A DNA stretch of 47,060 bases from Nostoc sp. B(2019) (GCF_010091925.1 NZ_WVID01000024.1:33117-80176); one strand, 5' to 3'. Shown: positions 27,161 through 36,541, counted from the stretch's first letter. A program made the numbers and translations. Notes: generated from the letters alone by a model not told the origin.

Positions 27161-27568
27161 TTAACGTCTGTAGGTAAGCCAGACCATTAGTGCTGGCAGA
27201 ATAGCTAGTAGCACCGCCACCATTGCCCAAGCAATAATGCTGGAACTATTTGCCAATCGCAGTGCTAACGGCAGCCATATAATCACTAGCACGAAAATAA
27301 TGCCCAGTGCTATAGGCAGATAGCTTTCTCCTAATCTAGGATGAACAACATGCCAACTATTTCCCGTCCAGCGCCAAGCTCGCTTGTAGGGATAGGTTGT
27401 AGAAAGTTGTTCTAGGACATAACCATTATCTTCCAGTACAAATATTTGCTGACAGCGATCGCAACCAAATGCTTCTGTCAGCGTAATCGGAATTAACCGT
27501 CCCCGGCGACGGCAGGGACAGGGATATTCCGTATTAAAGTCTATTTTTTCAGGTTTTTGAGATTGCAC
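27161..27568 (-). CDS. Zinc-ribbon membrane protein, unknown function
   Basis: 135 residues. N-terminal CPC and CDRC pairs (about residues 17-38, in PCPCRRRGRL and FGCDRCQQIF) look like a zinc ribbon; WRWTGNSWHVVHPR follows, then two hydrophobic helices at about 84-104 and 111-131. This resembles a conserved cyanobacterial hypothetical family. Only four bases separate its stop from the start of the ProA-like gene, so both are translated from one message. Function not recognised. Confidence 0.72.
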   Translation of the reverse strand: MQSQKPEKIDFNTEYPCPCRRRGRLIPITLTEAFGCDRCQQIFVLEDNGYVLEQLSTTYPYKRAWRWTGNSWHVVHPRLGESYLPIALGIIFVLVIIWLPLALRLANSSSIIAWAMVAVLLAILPALMVWLTYRR

Positions 27569-28253
27569 AAGCGTTCTAATAACTTGAGCGTGTTTTTTAC
27601 AAACTGCGAGAAGATCAATGCCTTAGCGACTGATTTCCCTCTGATCAACTTTTTGTATAAATAGCGAGGCAAACACTGCCATGATTAAGACAGGTAGATG
27701 AAACCAACTAAAGGCTGTCGTGATTGCTGCTTAGGGGATTCGGTTGTCTGACCAGAGGATAGCTATCTTTTGTCCTTGCCTGTAGTTAGCAGTTTGGGTT
27801 AAAAATTTTTTCCTCTTCATCTTTGGCTTTAAAAGAAATGTATTTACATTTGGCAGGTATTTACTGTACTGACATATCTAATACGATCTTAAGTCTACGT
27901 GGCGACAACTGCTAAAACAACCCGGTTAGAAAAGCTACTCCTACAAGCAACACGGTTATCTTTGAGTATTCCTCTACCCTTTGTTCCTCACAAATTATAA
28001 GCATCTGTTCAGAGACAGTAAAGTTAGAACCTTAACCTGTTTGAGTGACTTTTTTATCTAGATATATTTTGGCTAAATTCGCTGCCAAAAGACGTGTTGC
28101 ACCTTACAATACTGCTATTTAAACAGGCTTCTTTGATCAAGTGTAGTACACCGCACACAAAACGACTTGCTGGCATTTTATAGATATCTAACGCCTGCTG
28201 AATAGCTCTTTGCGTAGACTTAGAGTACTGATTATATTTTACATTTTTTAACA
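27569..28253. other. Intergenic region with little recognisable content
   Basis: No supportable gene. A short minus-strand frame ending at TAA 27623-27625 (AITTAFSWFHLPVLIMAVFA) looks like the end of a membrane segment but has a stop just before it and no start; it may be a gene remnant. An 85-codon frame at 28054-28311 overlaps the tRNA and is not a gene. Confidence 0.4.
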
Positions 28254-28325
28254 AGCGGGTAACGCGATTCGAACGCGCGACATTCACCTTGGCAAGGTGA
28301 CGCTCTACCACTGAGCTATACCCGC
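28254..28325 (-). tRNA. trnG: tRNA-Gly (GCC anticodon)
   Basis: Minus strand, 5' end at 28325. Acceptor GCGGG/CCCGC, D arm with AGCTCAGTGGTAGAG, anticodon stem TCACC/GGTGA around the loop TTGCCAA (anticodon GCC), and T arm GCGCG TTCGAAT CGCGT. 72 nt including a U discriminator; CCA is not encoded, as is common in cyanobacteria. Confidence 0.96.
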
Positions 28326-28340
28326 AATTCCAATGTAAAT

Positions 28341-28372
28341 ATTATAATCTCAGATCTATCCTTGATTGTCAA
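28341..28372 (-). promoter_or_regulatory. Promoter of the tRNA-Gly gene
   Basis: On the minus strand a perfect TTGACA (28372-28367) is followed by TATAAT (28346-28341), fifteen bases before the tRNA. The spacing of 20 is longer than ideal; GATTAT at spacing 17 overlaps and could serve as the -10. Confidence 0.55.
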
Positions 28373-28383
28373 CCCCTGAATTT

Positions 28384-28438
28384 GGTCATTAGTCATTAGT
28401 CATTAGTGAATAACAAAGGACAAATGACTAATGACGAA
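28384..28438. terminator. TTAGTCA heptamer hairpin after ribH
   Basis: GTCATTAGTCATTAGTCATT repeats at 28384-28407 are complementary to ATGACTAATGAC at 28425-28436, and the array ends exactly at the ribH stop (minus strand). A terminator role is inferred from position. Confidence 0.55.
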
Positions 28439-29017
28439 CTAGCTTAGTTCTTCCGACTCCGCAGCCAAATTGCCTATGTTGGCATTTTGAAAAGAAGCTG
28501 GCAAAGACTGGGTATTTCGAGAATATGGCTCTGCCAGGTTAGAACGCAACTGCCGCATGAGGCTTGCCATTTCCAAGGCGCTCATAGCATAATCCCAGCC
28601 ATGATTGCTTTTGATGCCTGCCCGTTCTAAGGCTTGCTGCATAGTATCCGCTGTTAAAATACCAAAAATCACAGGTACACCTGTCTGAAAGCTAGCAGCA
28701 GCAACGCCTTTCGCTACTTCAGAAGAAACGATGTCAAAATGAGGTGTTTGTCCCCGGATGACTGCACCCAGGCAAATTATGGCATCATATCGGTGGGACA
28801 GTGCCAGTTGGCGAGCTACTACAGGTACTTCAAAACTTCCGGGTACCCAAACATAGTCTACCTGATTGCCGTGGGGGTTGGTGTCTACACCATGGCGTTT
28901 CAAGCAATCTTGACACCCCTCTAGGAGCTTAACGCTAACCAGGTCATTGAATCGACCAATTACCACTGCAAACCGCAAAGGTTCTGTTTGAATAAAACTT
29001 CCCTCAAAAACTGCCAT
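28439..29017 (-). CDS. ribH: 6,7-dimethyl-8-ribityllumazine synthase
   Basis: Condenses 5-amino-6-ribitylaminouracil with 3,4-dihydroxybutanone phosphate, the penultimate step of riboflavin synthesis. From ATG 29017 the protein is 192 residues: [13 protein letters not shown], the substrate-binding [23 protein letters not shown] with the catalytic His, and the [10 protein letters not shown] core. GAGG five bases before ATG 29017 fixes the start; the longer frame from 29155 is low-complexity translation. The C-terminal 30 residues (after LMRQLRSNL) are an extra, polar tail. It is downstream of psbZ on the same strand, a known cyanobacterial pairing. Confidence 0.95.
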   Translation of the reverse strand: MAVFEGSFIQTEPLRFAVVIGRFNDLVSVKLLEGCQDCLKRHGVDTNPHGNQVDYVWVPGSFEVPVVARQLALSHRYDAIICLGAVIRGQTPHFDIVSSEVAKGVAAASFQTGVPVIFGILTADTMQQALERAGIKSNHGWDYAMSALEMASLMRQLRSNLAEPYSRNTQSLPASFQNANIGNLAAESEELS

Positions 29018-29216
29018 GACTGCCTCTGAATCAGGTATACTTCTGGCCAATATACATTTCTTCTTTAAAAAATGTAGAGGAGCAGGAAAGCACAGGTAGG
29101 AAAAAGGAACTAGGAAAAAGAAAAAGATCTCTCTTTTTTTCCTTTGACCTTTCAACTTGGCTTTTCTGCCCCTCTATTTCTTATATTATGTGCCTTTGCC
29201 AGAGCGAAGCCGTCGT

Positions 29217-29405
29217 CTATACGACAAAAAAGTTTAACAAACCGACTAAAAATACTAACGCAATCCATACGCCAGAACCAAGCCAGAGCAGCTTTTTAGA
29301 TTCACCCCAACTTTGGGGAGTGGCATAAGCAACAGGGACACCGACAACCAGGACAAAAGATAGCGCAACCAGACCTATCAAAGCAATTTGGAATATTATG
29401 GTCAT
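29217..29405 (-). CDS. psbZ: Photosystem II protein PsbZ (Ycf9)
   Basis: A 62-residue thylakoid membrane subunit at the edge of photosystem II, beginning [20 protein letters not shown] with two membrane helices (about 4-25 and 38-60) around the conserved [18 protein letters not shown] loop. ATG 29405 is preceded by GGAG; a further ATG at 29420 would add five residues not found in the family. ribH follows about 200 bp on. Confidence 0.95.
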   Translation of the reverse strand: MTIIFQIALIGLVALSFVLVVGVPVAYATPQSWGESKKLLWLGSGVWIALVFLVGLLNFFVV

Positions 29406-29503
29406 TTTTGCTTCTCCCAAGCTAGCGAAATACTAAAGATAGAATATCCTAAAGGGCGACACTGACAGTTTTTCCTTATTTTTAAGCTAGCAGAAATTGC
29501 TAC

Positions 29504-29611
29504 ATTTTAGTCAACAGTCCGAAGTCAACAGTCCAAAGTCTAAAGTGTAAATTTTGACTCTTGACTATGGACTCTTGATTTTTGACTATGGACTCTTGAT
29601 TTTTGACTATG
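29504..29611. repeat. Heptamer array with three 21-bp units giving a start codon
   Basis: Short repeats (AGTCAACAGTCC and relatives) are followed by a 21-bp unit, TATGGACTCTTGATTTTTGAC, whose ATG falls at 29567, 29588 and 29609. The first two read Met-Asp-Ser-stop; the third is the start of the DHH/CBS/nucleotidyltransferase gene, all in one frame. Confidence 0.85.
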
Positions 29612-32320
29612 GACTTAATTCTTTGCCACACAACAGCTGATTTTGACGCATTAGGAGCGGCGGTAGGGTTAACACGCCTGTTACCGGGGAGCAAGATTGT
29701 GCTATCTGGCGGCTCTCACCCTCCTGTACGGGATTTTTTGGCCTTGCATCGAGATGAATATCCTCTGATTGAAAGGCGTTCAGTTATTCCTGAAAAGATT
29801 CGTTCCCTGACTGTGGTGGATACACAACACCGCGATCGCGTGGGTAAAGCTGCTGAGTGGTTGGATTTACCCCATGTAAAAGAAATCATAGTTTATGACC
29901 ATCACCTAGGGCAAGAATCAGATATTCCGGCTACGCAATTATATATTTCCTCTGTGGGAGCTACCACAACTTTAATTGCCGAGCAATTGCAGCAACAACA
30001 AATTTCCCTCACTCCTGCCGAAGCAACGGTGATGGCTTTGGGTATCCACGTTGATACTGGCTCGTTGACATTTGACCAGTCCACGCCACGGGATGCCTTA
30101 GCTTTGGCTTGGTTAATGGAACAAGGTGCTAGTTTGCCAGTAATTTCCACTTACCGTGACCCTGGCTTGTCTCCTCAATTGCAGCAGCTATTAACCCAAG
30201 CGCTGGAAAATTTGGAATATCTCTGTATACACGGATATACCATTGCTTGGGTAACTCTGAAAACTGAGGGTTTTGTGCCAGGGTTATCGAGCCTAGCCTC
30301 GGAACTCGTCGAGTTAACTGAAATTGATGCCATACTGCTGGCGAATGAATATTCTTTAGACAAAGATGACGTACGCTTAACAATAATTGGGCGATCGCAA
30401 ATTCCTAAGACAAATCTTAACCTCTTATTCCAACTCCTCGGCGGCGGTGGTCATTCGCAAGCAGCATCGCTGAATCTCCGAGGCGTAGACTCCAAGGCAA
30501 CATTACAACAACTCCTGGACGGGGTAAAAGCGCAAATTCCCCATCCCCCCACTGCTAGGGACTTGATGTCCTCTCCTGTCCGCACTATTCTTCCTGAAAC
30601 CACAATTGCTGAAGCACAGCGCATTTTGTTGCGTTATGGAAACTCTGGTTTATCTGTAGTCGATGCTCAAGCACAACTCGTAGGTATTATTTCACGGCGA
30701 GATATTGATATCACCTTGCATCATGGGTTTAGTCATGCGCCAGTCAAGGGCTACATGACAACAAATCTCAAAACGATTACACCAGATACAACACTGCCAC
30801 AAATCGAGGCGCTGATGGTGACGTACGATATTGGGCGCTTACCTGTGTTGGAGAATGAGCAATTAGTGGGTATTGTTACTCGCACTGATGTCTTGCGGCA
30901 ATTACATCAAGAAAGAGAGGAAGAAAGAGGAAGAGGGGGAGAGAGAGAGGGGGAAAGAGGGGGAGAACGTCATCTTAATCTCCCTCAATTGCAAAATAAA
31001 CTTGCGCCTCAATTGTGGCAATTACTCACCGTAGCATCGCAAGCAGCCCAAAAGCGGGGTTGGCATCTTTATCTAGTAGGTGGTGCAGTCAGGGACTTGC
31101 TATTAGCAGAAGAAGCAGCAGGTACCTTAATGATCAAAGATATTGACCTTGTAGTTGATGGCTTTCATGAATCAGCAGATGTCGGTGCTGGTGTGGAACT
31201 AGCAAAGGCACTCCAGCAACTTTACCCTGCTGCTCGCTTAGAAATTCATGGGGCTTTTCAAACTGCTGCTTTGCTGTGGCATAATGACTCAGAATTAGAT
31301 TCTTTATGGGTAGATATTGCCACCGCTAGGACAGAATTCTATCCTTACCCAGCGGCGAATCCAGAAGTTGAGGCGAGTTCTATTCGTCAAGATTTGTATC
31401 GGCGAGATTTTACCATCAATGCAATGGCGCTGCGGCTCACCTCCCCCCGTGCTGGTGAATTAATCGATTTCTTCGGCGGGTTACTGGATGTACAAGCCAA
31501 GCAAATTCGGGTTTTACACCCCAACAGCTTTATCGAAGACCCCACCCGCATTTATCGCGGTGTGCGCTTTGCTGTGCGCTTCGGATTTCAGCTGGAACGG
31601 CAAACAGAAGAGTTTATTCGCTATGCCATCAATAGTGGCGTTTACGATCGCACTGCCCAAGAGAATAGCAAAACTCCAGCCCTACAAACTAGACTCAAAA
31701 CAGAATTAAAACATATTCTGGAAGCCTCTTACTGGAAATCGGCTTTACAGTTACTCGACAACTTGGGAGCGTTGCAGTGCATTCATCCTACCCTGAAACT
31801 AGATGCGGAAATTCTACGGCAATTACGTTTGCTAGAACGTTGTTTGCGACGATTTGACTCACAGCAAACCCTCATTCACTGGCAAATGCGATTAGAAGTT
31901 TTAATCGCATATTTAGCACCAAAATATCGGGTAAAAGTGGCAAAAAATTTGCAATTGCAAGAAGAAAGTATCGTTAGGTTAAAGAACTTAGCTCAAATAC
32001 AAACTGAGGTGATGGCATCATTATCTACTTGCCAACGCCCTAGTCAGATAGTGAAGTTGCTGCAAAAATACGACTTGCCAATGCTGATTTTAATCGCTGT
32101 CCAGAGTCCGCGATCGCTTAGACGTCAGATTTGGGAATATTTTACAGGTTGGGCTAATGTGCAGCCGCTTTTGAATGGCAATGATTTAAAGAGACTGGGT
32201 TACAATCCTGGCCCGCAGTATCGCGAAATGCTTGATGATATACTTGCTGCTACCTTAGATGAAGTGATTAAAGATAGTACTGAGGCTGAGGAGTTTTTAG
32301 CCAAGCATTATCCTCAGTAA
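29609..32320 (+). CDS. DHH-DHHA1-CBS-CBS-tRNA nucleotidyltransferase fusion
   Basis: 903 residues from ATG 29609. Order: DHH phosphoesterase (DFD at 11-13, DTQHRD at 71-76, DHH at 97-99), DHHA1 with GGGGHSQAAS at 278-287, two CBS domains (about 313-433), a charged repeat-derived linker (about 434-454), then a class II nucleotidyltransferase: LVGGAVRDLLL 489-499 and metal-binding DIDLVVD 511-517, followed by the tRNA-binding poly(A)-polymerase-type region (RDFTINAMA, DPTRIYRGVRFAVRFGF). Related proteins add CCA or A residues to tRNA 3' ends; the tRNA genes here lack CCA, so such an activity is needed. DHH plus CBS suggests added 3' exonuclease and nucleotide sensing. Which half-reaction it does is open. 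Confidence 0.9.
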   Translation: MDLILCHTTADFDALGAAVGLTRLLPGSKIVLSGGSHPPVRDFLALHRDEYPLIERRSVIPEKIRSLTVVDTQHRDRVGKAAEWLDLPHVKEIIVYDHHLGQESDIPATQLYISSVGATTTLIAEQLQQQQISLTPAEATVMALGIHVDTGSLTFDQSTPRDALALAWLMEQGASLPVISTYRDPGLSPQLQQLLTQALENLEYLCIHGYTIAWVTLKTEGFVPGLSSLASELVELTEIDAILLANEYSLDKDDVRLTIIGRSQIPKTNLNLLFQLLGGGGHSQAASLNLRGVDSKATLQQLLDGVKAQIPHPPTARDLMSSPVRTILPETTIAEAQRILLRYGNSGLSVVDAQAQLVGIISRRDIDITLHHGFSHAPVKGYMTTNLKTITPDTTLPQIEALMVTYDIGRLPVLENEQLVGIVTRTDVLRQLHQEREEERGRGGEREGERGGERHLNLPQLQNKLAPQLWQLLTVASQAAQKRGWHLYLVGGAVRDLLLAEEAAGTLMIKDIDLVVDGFHESADVGAGVELAKALQQLYPAARLEIHGAFQTAALLWHNDSELDSLWVDIATARTEFYPYPAANPEVEASSIRQDLYRRDFTINAMALRLTSPRAGELIDFFGGLLDVQAKQIRVLHPNSFIEDPTRIYRGVRFAVRFGFQLERQTEEFIRYAINSGVYDRTAQENSKTPALQTRLKTELKHILEASYWKSALQLLDNLGALQCIHPTLKLDAEILRQLRLLERCLRRFDSQQTLIHWQMRLEVLIAYLAPKYRVKVAKNLQLQEESIVRLKNLAQIQTEVMASLSTCQRPSQIVKLLQKYDLPMLILIAVQSPRSLRRQIWEYFTGWANVQPLLNGNDLKRLGYNPGPQYREMLDDILAATLDEVIKDSTEAEEFLAKHYPQ
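30905..30968. repeat. GAGAGG low-complexity repeat within the fusion gene
   Basis: A purine-only tract gives the Arg/Glu/Gly linker EREEERGRGGEREGERGGER between the CBS and nucleotidyltransferase parts, keeping the frame. Confidence 0.8.
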
Positions 32321-32362
32321 TTTATATTTCACAGATGTGGTTTTTATGCAAACACAAATACC

Positions 32363-32563
32363 AAATTAAAAGAATATATTTTGATTGACAAATACGAGTA
32401 TTTTGTTGAACATTTCGCTAAAAATGCTGATGGTTAATGGGTATTAAATGACTACGAATCACTAGATGCAGTTTTATCGATCTAGTCAATAGAGTTTCAA
32501 ATTTCCTTCAGTGATATTTATGAAGGAGTTAATTTTGAAATAGAGGAAAATGATCCTCTATAG
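32363..32563 (+). pseudogene. C-terminal fragment of a Uma2-family gene, two internal stops
   Basis: A single 67-codon frame reads KLKEYILIDKYEYFVEHFAK, NADG, stop, WVLNDYESLDAVLSI, stop, SIEFQISFSDIYEGVNFEIE and ends at TAG 32563. The EYILID, YVEHF and ISFSDIYEGVNF phrases match the end of Uma2/DUF820 proteins. The N-terminal two thirds are missing, so it is a dead relic. Confidence 0.8.
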
Positions 32564-32638
32564 AATGAAATTAACATTCTTATTGAAAGAGAAATCGCAC
32601 TACATTAATGCTTTGCAAAAATCAGCGATCGCGGTAGT

Positions 32639-33340
32639 CTAAATTGTATCTGGGTCTATATTTAATTCTCGCAGTTTTGCTGCCAAACGTTCTGCCTTTT
32701 GTTCTACCTGTTCTATTCTTTCTTCTGCCTGTTCTGCCAATTCTTCAGGTGTCGGTACTAGTTCCCCAACTGGTGTAAAAAATCGCAATAGTCCTTCATA
32801 AATTCCTAGATATAAGCCTAGCTGCTGACTCCACAAATGTCCTTGTTCATTCGCTTGTAGAGGTTGATATTCTCCATCTACTAAATGAAATCCTGCAAAT
32901 TCTAGTGTATATGGGTCGAACCAAAAATAATCAGGCGTGCGGAAAGTATCTTGATAAATTTTTTTCTTTAAGTCTTTGTCAGTATTGGCTGTTGATTCCG
33001 AAAGAATTTCCAGAATTACATTCGGATATTTGCCATATTCTTCCCAGACTACCCAACTTTTACGAGTTTTACGTTCGGTTCCCAACACTACAAAAAAGTC
33101 TGGGCCTCGGAAGTGTTCTGATTTGCGTTGGTGTGGACTGTAATAGATAGTTAAGTTTCCAGCAGCATAGAAATCATTTCTATCTCGCCACAACCATTCC
33201 AGACATTTGAAAAGTAGGATTATTTGTCGTAGATGCAGTTCAGTTTCCAAAGGAGGCTCGTCACTATATAAATCACTAGGGGGAAAGATAACATCTTGGG
33301 GGATGCCTTCTTGAGTAGCTAATTCTTGAGCTATGGTCAT
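32639..33340 (-). CDS. Uma2 family (DUF820) putative endonuclease
   Basis: 233 residues with a PD-(D/E)xK-like core: GPDFFVVLG (Asp of the motif), then NVILEILSESTANTDKDLKKKIY, where E-I-L-S-E-S-T and the following K are typical. A coiled-coil C-terminus (about 195-227, EELAEQAEERIEQVEQKAERLAAKL) is usual for this group. Uma2 genes are greatly expanded in cyanobacteria and their role is not established. A dead fragment of another Uma2 gene lies 75 bp away on the other strand, pointing to local turnover. Confidence 0.87.
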   Translation of the reverse strand: MTIAQELATQEGIPQDVIFPPSDLYSDEPPLETELHLRQIILLFKCLEWLWRDRNDFYAAGNLTIYYSPHQRKSEHFRGPDFFVVLGTERKTRKSWVVWEEYGKYPNVILEILSESTANTDKDLKKKIYQDTFRTPDYFWFDPYTLEFAGFHLVDGEYQPLQANEQGHLWSQQLGLYLGIYEGLLRFFTPVGELVPTPEELAEQAEERIEQVEQKAERLAAKLRELNIDPDTI

Positions 33341-34084
33341 AGAATGGATATGGCATCAATTAGTTATGGATTTATTTTAGCAGTTTTGTAGTAGTCCGCC
33401 TGTTTTTAGGATAAGGGTAAATAAACTATTCTATCTTGATATTCATCTTTTTCTGAAGCCAAAGCCGCTATTATTAATTAGTCTATAAGTAATCCTTTTG
33501 TTGAAGCGATCGCACTAAATTAACAATTTATAAAAACAGGCGCACTATTAGCCATGCAATCAAAAAGAGAGTACCAGACTCGACAATATCCCCGACTTAT
33601 TAAAGAAGTCATGGAGCTGTTTGTTGTTTAATTAGGGCTTAATGAAAGACCCCTCAGACTGGCGATATTTGGCAATTAACCTACGCTGTTTTATTTTCTC
33701 TGCGACTCTATGGTTAATAAAGATTTTTAACCGCAGAGGTGCAAAGGGCATAGAGCAAAAAAAAGCGATCGCCCTCCTACCCTTCCGAAATTATTCATGC
33801 TACACTGTAACCAATATCAAACCTCCCCACACCTCCAGTGAGATAGCACAAATGAAGTAGTACCAAATAACTGTTACGTCCAAGCAACAAATGTTAACGA
33901 ATAATAAACACGACATGCTTGACAGGATTACTTCACAATAGTCATGAACTAAAAATATTGTTATCAATCTTCTCGACATAAAGCCGCTTCGTAAAAGTCT
34001 GCGGCTGAGTTTGTTTTGCACTTAATCTACCCGTAGTCATTGTAAATAAGCGGGTGGAAGTTTGCAAATTGAGGTTTGACAAGA
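33341..34084. other. Intergenic region before the ABC-F gene
   Basis: About 0.74 kb without a convincing gene. A 25-codon ORF from ATG 33554 (MQSKREYQTRQYPRLIKEVM) and a 20-codon minus-strand frame near 33410-33470 (ASEKDEYQDRIVYLPLS) look protein-like and may be remnants. The ABC-F leader occupies the right end. Confidence 0.4.
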
Positions 34085-35728
34085 ATGCAGAAAAAGTCAA
34101 TATTAATAGCTGAGAATTTAGCTTATGAACTCAGTACAACCAGGACTTTATTTGAAAAAGTTCAGGTAAGTATTGAGACGGGTGATGCTTCCGGTAAGAC
34201 GCATTCACGTCAACGCATTGCCCTAGTTGGGCGTAACGGCGTAGGAAAATCAACTTTGTTGAAAATACTCGCAGGACAAATTAGCCCCAGTACGGGTTCT
34301 GTTTGGCGTAATGGGATTGTTTATTATTTGCCACAAATCAGTACTATTAGGCAAGAGATCACAGCAGATACAGTACTTAATTTTTTGATTTCCATCTCTG
34401 ATGAATGGTGGAAAATTGAGGAGATTTTGCAAGCACAATTTCATACAATACTTGATTTATCTTTACCAATTACTAACTTGAGTGGCGGAGAACTCACGAA
34501 ACTGTTTCTAGCAATTGGTTTAGCTCAACAGCCTAACTTGCTGTTGCTGGATGAGCCAACAAATCACATGGATTTGCAAGCATTAGAAAGCTTAAAGCAG
34601 TTTCTTTTAGATTTTGTCGGCGCATTTGTGATTGTCTCACACAAGCCTTTTTTTCTAGACCAAGTGACAGAAGTTACTTGGGAACTTACACCCGAAGGTG
34701 TGAAAGTGTATGGCGGCAATTTTTCTTGGTATCAAGAACAGAAAGAAATAGAGTTAGAAGTAGCATTGCGATCGCACGAAGTCGCTAGAAAGGAACTCAA
34801 ACGTGTCCAAGCTACAGCTATGCAAGAGCAGCAACGCGCAGCGCAATCTAGTCGCAACGGTCGCTCCCAGGTTCTTAATGGCAGTGTAGACAGAACGGCC
34901 GCAGGACTAATTAAAACAAAAGCTGAGGCTTCAGCCGGAACTGCGAAAAAGAAACATGAAGCAGCTGTAACCAAAGCTAATCAGAAGGTTACAGATACAA
35001 AGATAAAAACAACAAAAACGACGAGTATTCAGCTAGAAGAAAAAAGTCAAAAACGCAGAAATCTGATTAATATTCAAGGTGCAAATCTAAGGGTGTCAGA
35101 ACGCCTGTTAATTCAGAACATTCAGCTACATATTTCCTCTGGCGATCGCATAGCTATTATCGGCGCAAATGGTTCTGGTAAATCGAGTCTGGTAAAAGCA
35201 ATTTTGGGAATGGAAAACCAAACAGCGGTTTTGGAGTCAGGTGAGGTTGTGCTTGCACCAGCAATGAAAGCTGTATATCTCGACCAAACCTATGAATTTG
35301 TAAATCGCCAATACACAATTCTGGAAAATATGCAAGCTGCCAATCCTCATCTCAGCTATCAGCTTTTGCGTCAACAACTGGGACACTTTCTCTTTAAATA
35401 TGATGACGTTCATAAAACAGCATCAGTACTGAGTGGGGGTGAATTGGCAAGATTAGCGATCGCGATCGTTAGCATCTCTGAAATCGATCTGCTGATTCTC
35501 GATGAGCCAACTAATAACTTGGATATTGAAACCGTTGAACAAATAGTTACTGGTATCAATGAGTTTCAAGGAGCGCTTTGGGTTATTTCCCACGATCTAA
35601 ATTTTCTCAGCCAAATTAACATTACCCAAAGTTTCAACTTGAGCAGGCAATTCCTGCAAATGACGACGTATTTACCCAGTGTGCCAGAGCAATATTATCA
35701 AGAATTACTGGAATCTCATGATGGATGA
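34085..35728 (+). CDS. ABC-F family ATPase, probable ribosome protection type
   Basis: 547 residues, two ABC ATPase domains and no membrane segment. Domain 1: GRNGVGKST (about 55), LSGGELTKL and LLLLDEPTNHMD; domain 2: GANGSGKSS, LSGGELARL and LLILDEPTNNLD. The linker between them (about 220-330) is long, basic and Ala/Lys/Gln-rich, as in Vga/Lsa-type factors that displace antibiotics from the ribosome; housekeeping members such as EttA have shorter linkers. Resistance is therefore possible but not shown. GAGG at 34071-34074 is ten bases before ATG 34085; the TTG at 34076 is too close to it. Standalone gene. Confidence 0.85.
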   Translation: MQKKSILIAENLAYELSTTRTLFEKVQVSIETGDASGKTHSRQRIALVGRNGVGKSTLLKILAGQISPSTGSVWRNGIVYYLPQISTIRQEITADTVLNFLISISDEWWKIEEILQAQFHTILDLSLPITNLSGGELTKLFLAIGLAQQPNLLLLDEPTNHMDLQALESLKQFLLDFVGAFVIVSHKPFFLDQVTEVTWELTPEGVKVYGGNFSWYQEQKEIELEVALRSHEVARKELKRVQATAMQEQQRAAQSSRNGRSQVLNGSVDRTAAGLIKTKAEASAGTAKKKHEAAVTKANQKVTDTKIKTTKTTSIQLEEKSQKRRNLINIQGANLRVSERLLIQNIQLHISSGDRIAIIGANGSGKSSLVKAILGMENQTAVLESGEVVLAPAMKAVYLDQTYEFVNRQYTILENMQAANPHLSYQLLRQQLGHFLFKYDDVHKTASVLSGGELARLAIAIVSISEIDLLILDEPTNNLDIETVEQIVTGINEFQGALWVISHDLNFLSQINITQSFNLSRQFLQMTTYLPSVPEQYYQELLESHDG

Positions 35729-36213
35729 TACTTGTTAGATTGATTAGCGATCGCACCGTGGTTTAACAATCTCTACAGATTCAATGGAGAAAGCTATTAA
35801 AGGTACATCTACTCTGATAGTAAAATTTTTACCAAAAAAGGTATTAAAATTAACGTAAAAAGATTTATCTATTTGTCTTTAATATTTTTTTAACACTTGA
35901 TTTAAATTAGATATAATTGTCAAACCTTAAACGTAAGCCTTTAGCAATAAGTCACTACTGTGACTGCTTCGTGTCAATACTACCTTATACCCTCAGTAAT
36001 AAAACTTAATGTTTTGAAATTACGACAAATTTTCCATGTATAACCGTAATTACCACATTATGGGCTTGGTTTTGCCTTTAATTGCTGATTAAGTGGTAAA
36101 AAATGCTATTTAGACTAAAAAGTTTGCAACACCAAATTTCTCGCTCTACAGCAGAAGCCGCAATGCATACGGGCAAGTTATAATTCTCTTGCGGATAAGC
36201 GTAACAAAAATTT
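35729..36213. other. AT-rich intergenic region
   Basis: Nothing gene-like seen. A TATAAT at 36179-36184 lies 30 bases before the DUF6825 start and could be its -10 box; no good -35 accompanies it. Confidence 0.4.
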
Positions 36214-36540
36214 ATGAGTAACCCCTTTGTGCAAGCCTTTTTCGTAGGCAGAGCGGTAGCTGAAGTGATTAATGAGCGACTAGAGGTCGCCTTGACAGAT
36301 GCTTTAAGTGATCTGGGAAAATTTGATGCTGAAGCTAGAGAACAGTTGCGCCAGTTTACAGATGAAGTCCTAGAGAGGGCAAATCGAGCAGCCGAAGCTG
36401 CCAATGCTGGTCAAACTACTACAAGTACTGGGCAACCCAGTTCCACTTCAGTTGATTTGCAAGCAGATATTGATGAATTACGAGCAGAAATTGCTCTGTT
36501 GCGAACAGAATTACAACGTTATCGCAGCAATTCTGTATAA
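36214..36540 (+). CDS. DUF6825 family protein
   Basis: 108 residues. The conserved N-terminus [20 protein letters not shown] is followed by a helical, acidic region and a Thr/Ser/Gln-rich hinge (about 66-80), then a C-terminal coiled coil ([20 protein letters not shown]). The family is conserved in cyanobacteria and has no settled function. No ribosome site is obvious. It is followed by a heptamer array and then the ABC1 kinase on the same strand. Confidence 0.78.
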   Translation: MSNPFVQAFFVGRAVAEVINERLEVALTDALSDLGKFDAEAREQLRQFTDEVLERANRAAEAANAGQTTTSTGQPSSTSVDLQADIDELRAEIALLRTELQRYRSNSV

Positions 36541-36541
36541 A

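Noticed and set aside
28054-28311. 85-residue minus-strand frame
   Set aside because: It starts inside the tRNA-Gly gene and has no family features.
33642-33860. 72-residue plus-strand frame
   Set aside because: Unlikely composition, no ribosome site, and it crosses a HIP1-rich intergenic stretch.
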